Shown here in pieces: positions 18,910 to 27,403 of a stretch of DNA of 64,000 bases. Under the pieces are notes generated by a model. That model was not told the DNA's origin. It saw nothing but the letters and a program-made list of their open reading frames with translations, and did not search any database. This DNA comes from Sphingomonas colocasiae (GTDB lineage: Bacteria > Pseudomonadota > Alphaproteobacteria > Sphingomonadales > Sphingomonadaceae): NCBI RefSeq assembly GCF_019880585.1, contig NZ_JAINVV010000005.1:62001-126000 (forward strand), in the 5' to 3' direction. Made by a program: the position numbers and the translations under genes. Position 1 is the first letter of the stretch, and every line of letters begins with the position of its first letter.

Positions 18910-21900
18910 TCAGAAGGTGGCGGACAGGCCGAGCCCGAACCTGCGGCCGCCATGATAGGTACCGCTGGTGTAATATTTGGGGGTTCCGTTGCTGCCGCCC
19001 ACGGTCCGCTCGATCAGGGGATCGGATTTGCCCTGAAGCAGATTGTTCGCTTCGACGGAGAAGCGCATCACCGACCCCGCGAACTTGAAATTGTAGACGG
19101 CCCGGAAGTCGAGCGACGCGACCGCCTCGTCGAAGATGTCCATCTGATAGATGCCCACTCCCGTCATGACCCGGGCCTGCCTGGTGTAATAGAGCGAGGC
19201 GTCCACCCCGTAGCCCGTATAGGTCAGACCGACCGTTCCGGAATGCCTGGGCGAGGAGGTGAAGGGTACGCGCCGCGTGTAGGTGATCGTATCGTTGCGG
19301 ATGCGCACACCGGTGGGATCGTAGATGGGCTGCACCCAGGTCGACCGGTAGGTCCGCTCGCTGTTGGTATAGGTATAGTTGAGATAGACGCCGAGCCCGG
19401 ACAATGGGCCCGGCAGGAAGGTCAGCCGCTTTTCGAAAGCGGCTTCAACACCCCAGATCCGCGCGCTGTCGGGGCTGTTCTCAGGACGGCTCAGCTGCAC
19501 AAATACATCGCTCGGGATCGCGTTGAGCAACGGATGATCGGGCAGGTCGATTCCCTCGAGCCCGACGCCGCGCATGCTCCTCTCGTTGGATTCGATCATG
19601 TTGGAGATCTGCTTATAGAACACCCCGAGCTTCACCACCCCGACCTTCTGGTCGTACCATTCGCCGCTCAGGTCGAAGTTGTGGGTGGTCGCAGGCTTGA
19701 GCGCCGGATTGCCCTCGCTGACCATAAGCCGGGGCTGCGTGCCGCTGCCATAGCGGCGGCGCGCGTCATACTGGATCGAGCGACTGCTGTTGAGCTGCGT
19801 GATCTGCGGGCGCGCCACCGTGGAGAAATAGCCGGCGCGGAACACCAGATCATTGCTCGGACGGAAATTCACGAGCACGCGCGGCAGGACGGTCGTCAGC
19901 ACGTCGGCGCCTGTCTGGATCACGCGCGATTGATCATAATATTGCTGGTCGAAGCTGCCGTCCTCGCGCGTGATCGAGGTGCCGTTCGCGAACCCGGCCT
20001 CGACCCGGTTGCGATCGATGCGGACGCCCGGGATGATCTCGAACCTGCCGATATCCGCTTTCAGCTGGATATAGCCCGCGAGCGCGCTTTCGTCGGTATA
20101 GACCTGCGCGAGCAGCGGATCGACGCCTTCGCTCCGGCGTGTGAAATACCCCTTGTCCGCCAGAGCATCCAGGCTATCGACAAAGCGGTTCACGGACGCC
20201 TCGTCGATCAGGAGATAGGCGGTGTCGCCGTTAGTGACCGAGTCGAATGGAACGGTTTCATATTCCAGCCCCATCTCCTTGTAGGTGGGAAGCGGAGAAT
20301 AACCGAAATTCAGCGAATAATACGCGTTGTTCGTCCCGACATTCCTGAACTTCGCGCCCTTATATTGCAGGCCCGTCTCGACATATTTGAGCCATCCGGC
20401 CGAAAAATCATATTTCGCGGAAAAAGCGCCGCTGAAATCCTCCGAACTGCCACGGCGGTTGAATGCGGAATTCGCGGCGGGGACATAAAGCCCCTGGTTC
20501 GCAAGCTTTTCGAATCCGGCCGATGTCAGGAGCGGCTGCGGCATGCCCCGTCCCACGCGCGGACCGAAATAGCTGACCACCGTCCCGGTCGCCGATGTCA
20601 CGGCTTCAGGGAGCAGGTCCGCGGCCGTGGCCGAGAAACTGCGGCCCAGCGAGAAATTGTGGCTTTCGGCGCTGACTTGCGCCGCCTTGGCATAGCCCGC
20701 CTGATAATTGAGGCGCAGGCCACCGAACGCGCTCTCGCCCCGGAAGCTCAGCGTGTCCGATTGCTGCTCACCTCCCCGGTTCAGGGTGATACCGTTAAGC
20801 GCGGACACGATCGGCAGGCCATAGCCATAGACATAGCGGCTCGCTCCACCCTCAGCCGGAACGGCAAGCAACGAATAGCCGCTGGCGACGCCGCCCACCG
20901 ACGAACTGTTGCCCAAGGTATCGGAGTCACGCGTCGCCCGCACATAATCGATGCGCAGGTTCGTGCCCTGGCTGACCTGCCATTCGGCCGACAGCGACAA
21001 GGTCGATGTCTCTACCTCGGCCAGATTGTAGGCGGCGGCAACATTCTGCACATAATATTCGGCGCCGGGATAGAATGGGAACGCCACCCGGGGATCCATG
21101 TCACGCGTGAGGCCAGGCTGCCCGTCTGGGCGCAGTCCGATATAGGCGCCGTAAACCCCGTCGAGCGTATATTGATAGGTGCGAGATTCCTGCTCGCGGC
21201 GTTGATAGGACGCGCTCAGACCGAAATTTCCGTCCGCGCCGAACCGCATCGAAGCGGTGCCCGAAACCGAATATTCGTTGCCGAACCCCTTTGCGCGCCT
21301 CAACCCGTCGACACTGACGTTGAAATAATGTTTCGGCCGATCGAGCGGCGACTTGGTCTCGATCTCGACAAGCCCGCCGGTACCGTAGCTCTCCTGGGCA
21401 GCGGTCAGCGTCTTGCTGATGCGGATCTCCGAAATCGAGTCCGCGAGAATGTTGCGCAGGCTCGGCGAGCGTCCGGTCCCCGTCGACTCGGGCAGCGCCA
21501 CCCCGTTGATCTTCACCTGGTTATAATCGGGAGCGAGACCACGAACGACGATATTGGAGCCATCGCCGGTGGACGCCTCCTGAAGGAAGGATACCCCCGG
21601 CGCGCGCCGCAGCGCGTCGGAAACCGTCGTGCCGTTGAAATTGCCGAGCAGGTCGCCCGAGACGATCGTCCGGCTGTTCTCGCCCGTCCGCTCCTGATTG
21701 AGAGCCTGCGCGCGCGCCGAGACCTGGCCGCGCACGATGATCTCGCGATCCTGGCCCGCCGCCAGCGTGATCGGCGCGCTCGCGGTCTCGCTTGGCGACA
21801 CCGTCACCACCATGCTCGTCGCCGGATAGCCCAGATAGGAGACCCGCAAGGTCACGTCCCCCGCCGGCACGTTGGCGAAGCGGAAATTGCCCAGATCGTC

Positions 21901-22341
21901 GGTCGAGGCGACATCGCCGGTCTCCTCGATCTCCACGCGGGCGCCCTTGAGCGCGGCACCCGTCGTCGCCTCGTTGAGGCTGCCGGCGATCGTGCCGCGT
22001 CCGCCCCGTGCGACCGGCTTCGCATCAGGGGCGATCGCGACCGACCCGCTGCCGATCGGCCGGAAGACCAGGCCGGTTCCGCCGAGTAAGGTCGAAAGCG
22101 CCTGCCGCGCCGTCATTTCGCCCTTGACCGGCTTGCTGCGCGCCTCGCCAAGCTGTGCCGCCGACGAGACGATCTGGACCCGGCTCTGCCTCGAGAATTG
22201 CAGCAGCGCGTCACCGACGGGCTGCGCCGCGATGTCAAAGTTGCCGCGCGCATCGAGCGACTGGGCGGCGGCGGGTGCTCCCTGCACCACCGCGACCACC
22301 GACACCGCCCCCATCATCACCGATCTCAACGAACGAACCAT
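18910..22341 (-). CDS. TonB-dependent receptor with STN domain (block B)
   Basis: This ~1143-residue receptor has, in order: a signal peptide (MVRSLRSVMMGAVSVVAVVQ, cut near AAAQ), an STN domain (FDIAAQPVGDALLQFSRQS), a carboxypeptidase-regulatory-like domain with GRGTIAGSLNEATTGAALKG, a plug with RRAPGVSF and NIVVRGLAPDYNQ, and a long barrel ending GLGLSATF. STN, regulatory and plug parts are very similar to the block C receptor, so they are recent paralogues, while the barrels differ more. The STN domain and the preceding FecI/FecR pair indicate cell-surface signalling. The likely start is ATG 22341, with ATG 22347 and 22356 possible; all follow or overlap a GGGGGG tract also found before the block C receptor. 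Ligand unknown; the co-transcribed peptidases suggest a polypeptide. Confidence 0.93.
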   Translation of the reverse strand: MVRSLRSVMMGAVSVVAVVQGAPAAAQSLDARGNFDIAAQPVGDALLQFSRQSRVQIVSSAAQLGEARSKPVKGEMTARQALSTLLGGTGLVFRPIGSGSVAIAPDAKPVARGGRGTIAGSLNEATTGAALKGARVEIEETGDVASTDDLGNFRFANVPAGDVTLRVSYLGYPATSMVVTVSPSETASAPITLAAGQDREIIVRGQVSARAQALNQERTGENSRTIVSGDLLGNFNGTTVSDALRRAPGVSFLQEASTGDGSNIVVRGLAPDYNQVKINGVALPESTGTGRSPSLRNILADSISEIRISKTLTAAQESYGTGGLVEIETKSPLDRPKHYFNVSVDGLRRAKGFGNEYSVSGTASMRFGADGNFGLSASYQRREQESRTYQYTLDGVYGAYIGLRPDGQPGLTRDMDPRVAFPFYPGAEYYVQNVAAAYNLAEVETSTLSLSAEWQVSQGTNLRIDYVRATRDSDTLGNSSSVGGVASGYSLLAVPAEGGASRYVYGYGLPIVSALNGITLNRGGEQQSDTLSFRGESAFGGLRLNYQAGYAKAAQVSAESHNFSLGRSFSATAADLLPEAVTSATGTVVSYFGPRVGRGMPQPLLTSAGFEKLANQGLYVPAANSAFNRRGSSEDFSGAFSAKYDFSAGWLKYVETGLQYKGAKFRNVGTNNAYYSLNFGYSPLPTYKEMGLEYETVPFDSVTNGDTAYLLIDEASVNRFVDSLDALADKGYFTRRSEGVDPLLAQVYTDESALAGYIQLKADIGRFEIIPGVRIDRNRVEAGFANGTSITREDGSFDQQYYDQSRVIQTGADVLTTVLPRVLVNFRPSNDLVFRAGYFSTVARPQITQLNSSRSIQYDARRRYGSGTQPRLMVSEGNPALKPATTHNFDLSGEWYDQKVGVVKLGVFYKQISNMIESNERSMRGVGLEGIDLPDHPLLNAIPSDVFVQLSRPENSPDSARIWGVEAAFEKRLTFLPGPLSGLGVYLNYTYTNSERTYRSTWVQPIYDPTGVRIRNDTITYTRRVPFTSSPRHSGTVGLTYTGYGVDASLYYTRQARVMTGVGIYQMDIFDEAVASLDFRAVYNFKFAGSVMRFSVEANNLLQGKSDPLIERTVGGSNGTPKYYTSGTYHGGRRFGLGLSATF

Positions 22342-22411
22342 CCCCATACCCCCCATTTTGCGCAGCCAGTCCGCTGCTGTCGGGGGCCTTGACGGTTGAA
22401 GCGCGCGAACC

Positions 22412-22440
22412 GGCAAAACATCATGTGAATTTTTTATGGC
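22412..22440 (-). promoter_or_regulatory. candidate ECF promoter element upstream of block B receptor
   Basis: A T6 tract at 22430-22435 lies 89 nt upstream of the receptor ATG and overlaps the FecR stop. On the coding strand it reads CCATAAAAAATTCACATGATG. Its position matches those before the block A (89 nt) and block C (86 nt) receptors. Proposed as part of the promoter used by the adjacent FecI-type sigma factor. Confidence 0.4.
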
Positions 22441-23501
22441 AGCGGCCGCGCGGCGGCCGTCGCCGGCACCAGCGCGACCGTGTCGGCGCCGCGCCGTTCG
22501 ACCTTGACCGGCAGAACCTGGGCGATGCCCTCCAGCCAATCGGGAATGCGGTCGTCATAGACGGTGCTGGTGACGCGCAACTCCTCGATCGACCGGTCGC
22601 CGATCTCGATGCGGGTCCTTGAATAGCGGTTGATCCGCGCGACCACGAGTCGAAGCGGCTCGTCCCGGAACTCCAGCCGCCCGTCATGCCAGGGTGTCAC
22701 GAGATCGGCGACCCGGGTCTCGACCGAGCGGGTGAGCCGGCCGCGATCATAGGTCGCGCGCTCGCCCGCCGCGATACGGAACATGGCGGGCCCCGCCCCG
22801 GCACCTCCCGCCTCTCCCTGTGCGCGGACCTCGACCACGCCTTCGGAAACGACCACCGAGACCGACGAGCCCTCGCGCTGGACCGAAAAGGCGGTGCCGA
22901 TCGCGGTGATCTGGAGCGGCCCGGCATCGACCACGAAGGGCCGGTCGGGATTCTTGGCGACCCGGAAAAAGGCCTCGCCATTCTCGGCGACGACGAGCCG
23001 CCGGTCCTGCGAATAACGCACGGCCACCGCCGAACGGCCACCGAGCTCGATCTCGGACCCGTCGGCGAGCATGGCCTGGCGCACCTTGCCGGTTTCGGTC
23101 TGGATCCGCCCGGCGACCTGCGTCTCGGACAACGGGACCGCGCCGCGCCACAAAATGACGCCCGACACCGACGCCAGCACGAGCGAGGCGGCGATGCCAC
23201 CCAGCGCCCAGCTTGGCAGTGGCAGGAATCGCCGGCGGGCGCGCAGCCTTACGACCGTCCCCGTATCGCTTGCGGTAGGGGCATCGCGATGCGCGGCCCC
23301 GATGCCCTCCAGACCGCCGCTCACATCCCATAGCTCGACCATCGCGTCGAACGCACGGCGATGTTCGGGATCTGCTTCGTACCAGGTAAGCCAGGCTGAA
23401 GTCGCGTCGTCAGCATCAGCGGCTTCGCTGAGCCGGATCAGCCAGGCCGCGGCCTCGGCGTCGATATCGCCTGAATGCTGCGATTGAGGCAGGTCGTTCA
23501 T
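22434..23501 (-). CDS. FecR-family anti-sigma/sigma regulator (block B)
   Basis: This 355-residue inner-membrane regulator has an N-terminal cytoplasmic sigma-binding helical domain (AAAWLIRLSEAADADDATSAWLTWYEADPEHRRAF), one membrane segment (~105-125, LGGIAASLVLASVSGVILW) and a periplasmic FecR beta-domain (LADGSEIELGGRSAVAVRYS through ERATYDRG). A C-terminal STN-like module follows (EPLRLVVARINRYSRTRIEIG). In Fec-type signalling the periplasmic part contacts the STN domain of the loaded receptor and transmits the state to FecI. It overlaps the FecI stop by four bases (ATGA) and precedes the block B receptor by about 90 nt, so the three form one signalling unit. Confidence 0.92.
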   Translation of the reverse strand: MNDLPQSQHSGDIDAEAAAWLIRLSEAADADDATSAWLTWYEADPEHRRAFDAMVELWDVSGGLEGIGAAHRDAPTASDTGTVVRLRARRRFLPLPSWALGGIAASLVLASVSGVILWRGAVPLSETQVAGRIQTETGKVRQAMLADGSEIELGGRSAVAVRYSQDRRLVVAENGEAFFRVAKNPDRPFVVDAGPLQITAIGTAFSVQREGSSVSVVVSEGVVEVRAQGEAGGAGAGPAMFRIAAGERATYDRGRLTRSVETRVADLVTPWHDGRLEFRDEPLRLVVARINRYSRTRIEIGDRSIEELRVTSTVYDDRIPDWLEGIAQVLPVKVERRGADTVALVPATAAARPLP

Positions 23502-24073
23502 GCCTCGTCTCCTTCGATGAGCGCGCGTCCTTCATCGAGGCGCTTGCGGCAATGGACCATGGCGGCGGTGACCAGGTTGCGAGCGGTGCGCTCGCTGACG
23601 TCCAGCCGCCGCGCGATCTCGACCATCGACACCCCGTCGATGCGGAACAGAAGAAATGCGGTGCGGGTCCGCTCGGGCAACGCGCGCAAGGCGGTATCGA
23701 CGATCTCGAGCTGCTCGCGCGCACTCGCCCGCCGTTCCGGATCGAGCCTGTCCTCCCCGGGATCGAAGACCGGATCGGCATGGACACGATTGCGCAGGCT
23801 GACCGAGCGCTGACGGTCGATCGCGATATTGGTGGCGATGCGGAACAGATAGGCGCGCAGGAAACTGACGGTGCCCGGCTGCTCCAGCGCCAGCAGGCGT
23901 ACATAGGCTTCCTGCGCGACGTCGCGTGCCTCCTGGTCGGAGCTGAGCTTCAGTCGCAGGAACCTGACGAGCGCCCCGTTATGCTCGGCGAACAGGCTGC
24001 TGACGGCCTCGCGCGCATGGGCGGGCGCCTCGTCTTCCGGCCCTTGGCCGGCGTCGTTCATCCTGACACGCAT
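23498..24073 (-). CDS. FecI-family ECF sigma factor (block B)
   Basis: This ~191-residue ECF sigma factor has region 2 (FLRLKLSSDQEARDVAQEAYVRLLAL and FLRAYLFRIATNIAIDRQR) and region 4 (LPERTRTAFLLFRIDGVSMVEIARRLDVSERTARNLV), with the helix-turn-helix for the -35 element. There is no extra sensory domain. I prefer ATG 24073 with GCGGGG upstream, although ATG 24061 is possible. It is translationally coupled to the FecR partner. It probably transcribes the block B receptor operon, and perhaps block A, which lacks its own sigma factor, when the receptor is engaged. Confidence 0.9.
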   Translation of the reverse strand: MRVRMNDAGQGPEDEAPAHAREAVSSLFAEHNGALVRFLRLKLSSDQEARDVAQEAYVRLLALEQPGTVSFLRAYLFRIATNIAIDRQRSVSLRNRVHADPVFDPGEDRLDPERRASAREQLEIVDTALRALPERTRTAFLLFRIDGVSMVEIARRLDVSERTARNLVTAAMVHCRKRLDEGRALIEGDEA

Positions 24074-24141
24074 CCCATGTTCCCCGCATTCTATATGCGA
24101 GAGACGAACGACCAAGGAAATTCGGCAAGGCAGCAAGCTTC

Positions 24142-24161
24142 AAAATCCGCGTTTCCGCGGA
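24142..24161 (-). terminator. likely intrinsic terminator after block C
   Basis: On the minus strand TCCGCG-GAAA-CGCGGA forms a 6-bp GC-rich hairpin with a GAAA loop, followed directly by TTTT. It lies 157 nt after the last peptidase of block C and before the block B sigma gene, so it would separate the two transcripts. Confidence 0.45.
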
Positions 24162-24317
24162 CATGACCGGCGCCTTGCCGATAGTTCCTCCTGCCCTCGC
24201 CCGCGTACATGACGGTCGGAGGCCCGGAGGGAGTCTTGGCCTTTCCAGGTTAAGCGGGTCACGATCGTGCCGTTTGGCGCGCCGGCACGGATCCGGCGCG
24301 CCCTTGTGGAAATGCGT

Positions 24318-27179
24318 CTATCGCGCCTTCGGATCTTCGGGCAGCACGACGAAACGCTTGAGCTGGTCGCGCTTGAGCAAGTCGTTGGCCAGTGCCTTGA
24401 TGTCGGCCGCCGCGACCGGTTCGGTCTTTTCGGGCAGGAAAGCGCTGTCCGCGCCCTCGCTCTCGATGAACCGGCGCAAAAGATAGCCTGGCCAGAACCA
24501 GATATTATCGGTGCGCTTGAGCATATGGGTCTTTTCGAGTTCGAGCGCCGAGGCGATCTCGGCTGCCGTCGGCCCTTCGGTCTGCAATTTGACGATCTCG
24601 GACAGGGTCGCCGCGATCATCCGTTCGACATCGACCACCTTGCAGTCGAAACCGATGCGCGTGTCGAACTCGCCGGTCGCGCTCGACACCTCGGTCGAGA
24701 ACGATACGGCATAAGTGCCGTTCTCCTTTTCACGCAGGCGGTCGCGCAGACGTGCTTTCAGGATGTTGTCAAAAGCCCGGAACCGGGATTGCGCCGCCAG
24801 CCCCCTGGCGCTCAGGCCGGTATACATCAATGTCACCGAGGCATTCTCGCCATCGCCCGCGCGGATCGTCTCGTCAAATGGTCCGCTGCGGAACTGGATG
24901 GGACGGCGATAGGAGAACATTTCGCCGCGGCCATTGGCGGGCAGCCGCGACAGATAGCGCGTCACGATCGGAATGATGTCCTCAGGATCATATCGTCCCG
25001 TCACGACGAACAGGAACTCACCGGCATTCGAGACCGCCTGCTCGAAATAGCCCAGAGACTTCTCGTAATCGATCCGGTCGATATTCTGCGCGGTGCGTTT
25101 GGGATGATCCGCGAAGTCCAGACGAACCGTCTCTTCCAGTTTCTCGAAAAGCAGCGTCTTCGGTGACTTGTCGCCCGGCCGGGAGCGATATTCCCGCTCG
25201 GCCTTCATGTAATGCGCAAAGCCCTTGTCCGAGCGTTGAACATGCGTGAACCGGCCATAGACCATTTGCATCAGCGTATCGAAATCGTCACGCAATGCGC
25301 CGCCAAGAAAGACCGTCCCGTCCTCGTCGTAAAAGGACGACATCCAGGTATTGCGGTATACCAGACGATCCGTCTCGAACTTGTCCAGGCCGGCCACACC
25401 GCCAGCAGAGGCCAGATTGGCGGCAAAACGGGCATTGAGATAGTCATCGCCCTTGTAAATCTCGGGGCCGATCGGGCGAAGCGCCGCGAACTGGATCTGT
25501 CCGCCTCGGGGATCCGCCGTGCCAAGCTCGAGATCCGGCTTGAACAGGACGGTCACTCCATTCTCGGGGATGACAACCTTCGTGATACCCATTGCGTCAT
25601 GGCGGGTCTGCCGGACCGTCCCGGCATAAGCCGGCACGACGACCTTGGTCTTCAGCGCCAGCGGTGAAGGCCGCGGCGTGTAACGTACAGCCGGGCGCCG
25701 CTCGGCCTCGGCGATCCAGCGCCGCAGCGTGGCCTCCGACGGCAGGCTGCCCACAAGCTTTTCAGGGCTCACGACCAGGATGTCCCGATCGCTCCCCGCA
25801 AGCGCTTCACGTGCAGCCTTGTTGAGTTCGGCCACGGTCAACGAGCGGACAGCATGTCGGTAACTCTCCTCATATTCCGCCCAACTCTGGAAAGCCTCAC
25901 CGGTCACGAAGTCGTTGACCAGCCCTTCCATGATCGAACCGGGCCCCAGAACGCGCGCTTCGACAGGCCTGTCCGCCAGCAAATCCTGCCGTTCCACGAA
26001 GGTTCGGGCAAAATCGAGTTCGTCGGGCGTGAAGCCGAAGGCGAGCACCGACCGACGCACGGCGAGGCCGGCTTCGAGCCCTTCCCTGATGCTTTCGGGC
26101 CGCACACGGTATGACGAGATGGCCATCGCCACTTCACCGGCCAAAGGCTCGGAGATCGCCGTCAACGAACGATCATAGTCCGACATGAGAAGGGGTGCGT
26201 CATAGCGATGAATGAGCGCGGTCTCCCTTTCGCGGAACATCGCGTCGACAAGCTTGGCGATCACGCGCTCGCGAACCGCCGCATAGCCGGTGAGGCGTGG
26301 CGCCCGGCGTTTCGCCAGCAGCTTCACATGGAGTTCCTTCGCCTCGGGGTCGGTCACGATGCGGAATCCGGACCGCGTTTCGAGAGGGGCGGCCCTGATC
26401 GCAGGGGAGCGCGCATCCGGCAGCGGCGCCATGTCCGAGAAATGCTTGACGATCATCGCCTCGACAGCCTCGGGATCGACGTCGCCGACGACGATCAGCG
26501 CCTGGAGATCGGGCCTGTACCAGTCCCGGTAATAGCGAAGGACCGGCGCGTCATCGGTCTTCTCGATCGATGCCTGCCGGCTTGCCCAGCTACGATAATA
26601 ACGCGTCATCTGGGGCATATATTGATCCATCAGCCGGGCCCCCATGGTGCGGGTGCGCAGGATCTCGGCAAGCACAGCCTTTCGCTCCCGCTGGCTATCC
26701 TTGGCGCCAAGCGAAGCCCCCTGCGCCCAGCCCCGGCTGATCTCGATCGCGGCGGCGAGCAGGTCCGGCCGATCGGCCGGAAACGACAATTTATAGGCCG
26801 TGCGATCATCGCTCGTATAGGCGCCGAAGTCCCGCGCGATCTGTCCGCCCCAGCTCGGCACCCAGTCCCAGATGGTGCCGCGGTTTCCGACGACATGGTT
26901 GGCGACGATGTGCTCCACCAGATGCGCATGCTCGATCTGGTCGTCGTCCTGCTGATTGAAGCCGGCTTTCACGACGAGACGCGTTTCGATCCGCGCCGGC
27001 GAGGATTTCACCCGGCGGATATAATAGGTGAAACCGTTGCCGAGCTTGCCGTGCCTGACCTCGGGATCGAGCCGGACGATCGGAGCTGCGGGCTTACGGC
27101 CCATGCCGGCCGCGGCGGCGGTTGAGCCGGCAAGGATCAGCAGGCCGCACGAGGCGATGAGAAGCGATCGGATACGCAT
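24318..27179 (-). CDS. exported M16 zinc peptidase, type 1 (block C)
   Basis: This 953-residue M16 peptidase has a signal peptide (MRIRSLLIASCGLLILAGST, cut near AAAAG). The zinc motif HLVEH is at ~86-90 and RERKAVLAE provides the downstream ligand. It aligns along its length with the block B type 1 enzyme: NGFTYYIRR, HIVANHV, GTIWDWVPSWGG, SRGWAQGA and VVGDVDPEAVEA versus IVGDIDPVAVEA. It is the last gene of block C, separated from the type 2 enzyme by 224 nt, a larger gap that could hold an internal promoter. Periplasmic proteolysis of receptor-imported polypeptide is the inferred role. Confidence 0.92.
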   Translation of the reverse strand: MRIRSLLIASCGLLILAGSTAAAAGMGRKPAAPIVRLDPEVRHGKLGNGFTYYIRRVKSSPARIETRLVVKAGFNQQDDDQIEHAHLVEHIVANHVVGNRGTIWDWVPSWGGQIARDFGAYTSDDRTAYKLSFPADRPDLLAAAIEISRGWAQGASLGAKDSQRERKAVLAEILRTRTMGARLMDQYMPQMTRYYRSWASRQASIEKTDDAPVLRYYRDWYRPDLQALIVVGDVDPEAVEAMIVKHFSDMAPLPDARSPAIRAAPLETRSGFRIVTDPEAKELHVKLLAKRRAPRLTGYAAVRERVIAKLVDAMFRERETALIHRYDAPLLMSDYDRSLTAISEPLAGEVAMAISSYRVRPESIREGLEAGLAVRRSVLAFGFTPDELDFARTFVERQDLLADRPVEARVLGPGSIMEGLVNDFVTGEAFQSWAEYEESYRHAVRSLTVAELNKAAREALAGSDRDILVVSPEKLVGSLPSEATLRRWIAEAERRPAVRYTPRPSPLALKTKVVVPAYAGTVRQTRHDAMGITKVVIPENGVTVLFKPDLELGTADPRGGQIQFAALRPIGPEIYKGDDYLNARFAANLASAGGVAGLDKFETDRLVYRNTWMSSFYDEDGTVFLGGALRDDFDTLMQMVYGRFTHVQRSDKGFAHYMKAEREYRSRPGDKSPKTLLFEKLEETVRLDFADHPKRTAQNIDRIDYEKSLGYFEQAVSNAGEFLFVVTGRYDPEDIIPIVTRYLSRLPANGRGEMFSYRRPIQFRSGPFDETIRAGDGENASVTLMYTGLSARGLAAQSRFRAFDNILKARLRDRLREKENGTYAVSFSTEVSSATGEFDTRIGFDCKVVDVERMIAATLSEIVKLQTEGPTAAEIASALELEKTHMLKRTDNIWFWPGYLLRRFIESEGADSAFLPEKTEPVAAADIKALANDLLKRDQLKRFVVLPEDPKAR

Positions 27180-27403
27180 GGTTTACTCCTGGTACGGATG
27201 AGTGGCGCGACGATTGAAAGGACGCGGTGATGCTTTCGAGGGTCAGCGCCCCCGAGCGCCCCACGTCCTGCGCCGTCGCCCATGAGCGTCGGTCGCGCGA
27301 CGCCGACGCCGTTGGGCCCCCGGTTCAGCGCAAGGCTTTCACCGGTCCCACGCCGATGGGTCCCCAAAATCGCCCCGAGAGCGCGGCCCTCCGCGACCCG
27401 GCC

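Noticed and set aside
18952-22089. Long plus-strand open frame antisense to the block B receptor
   Set aside because: Its product is low-complexity, rich in Arg, Ala, Asp and Gly, with no domain. The opposite strand encodes a complete TBDT with signal peptide and C-terminal aromatic residue. Long antisense frames are expected at this GC content.
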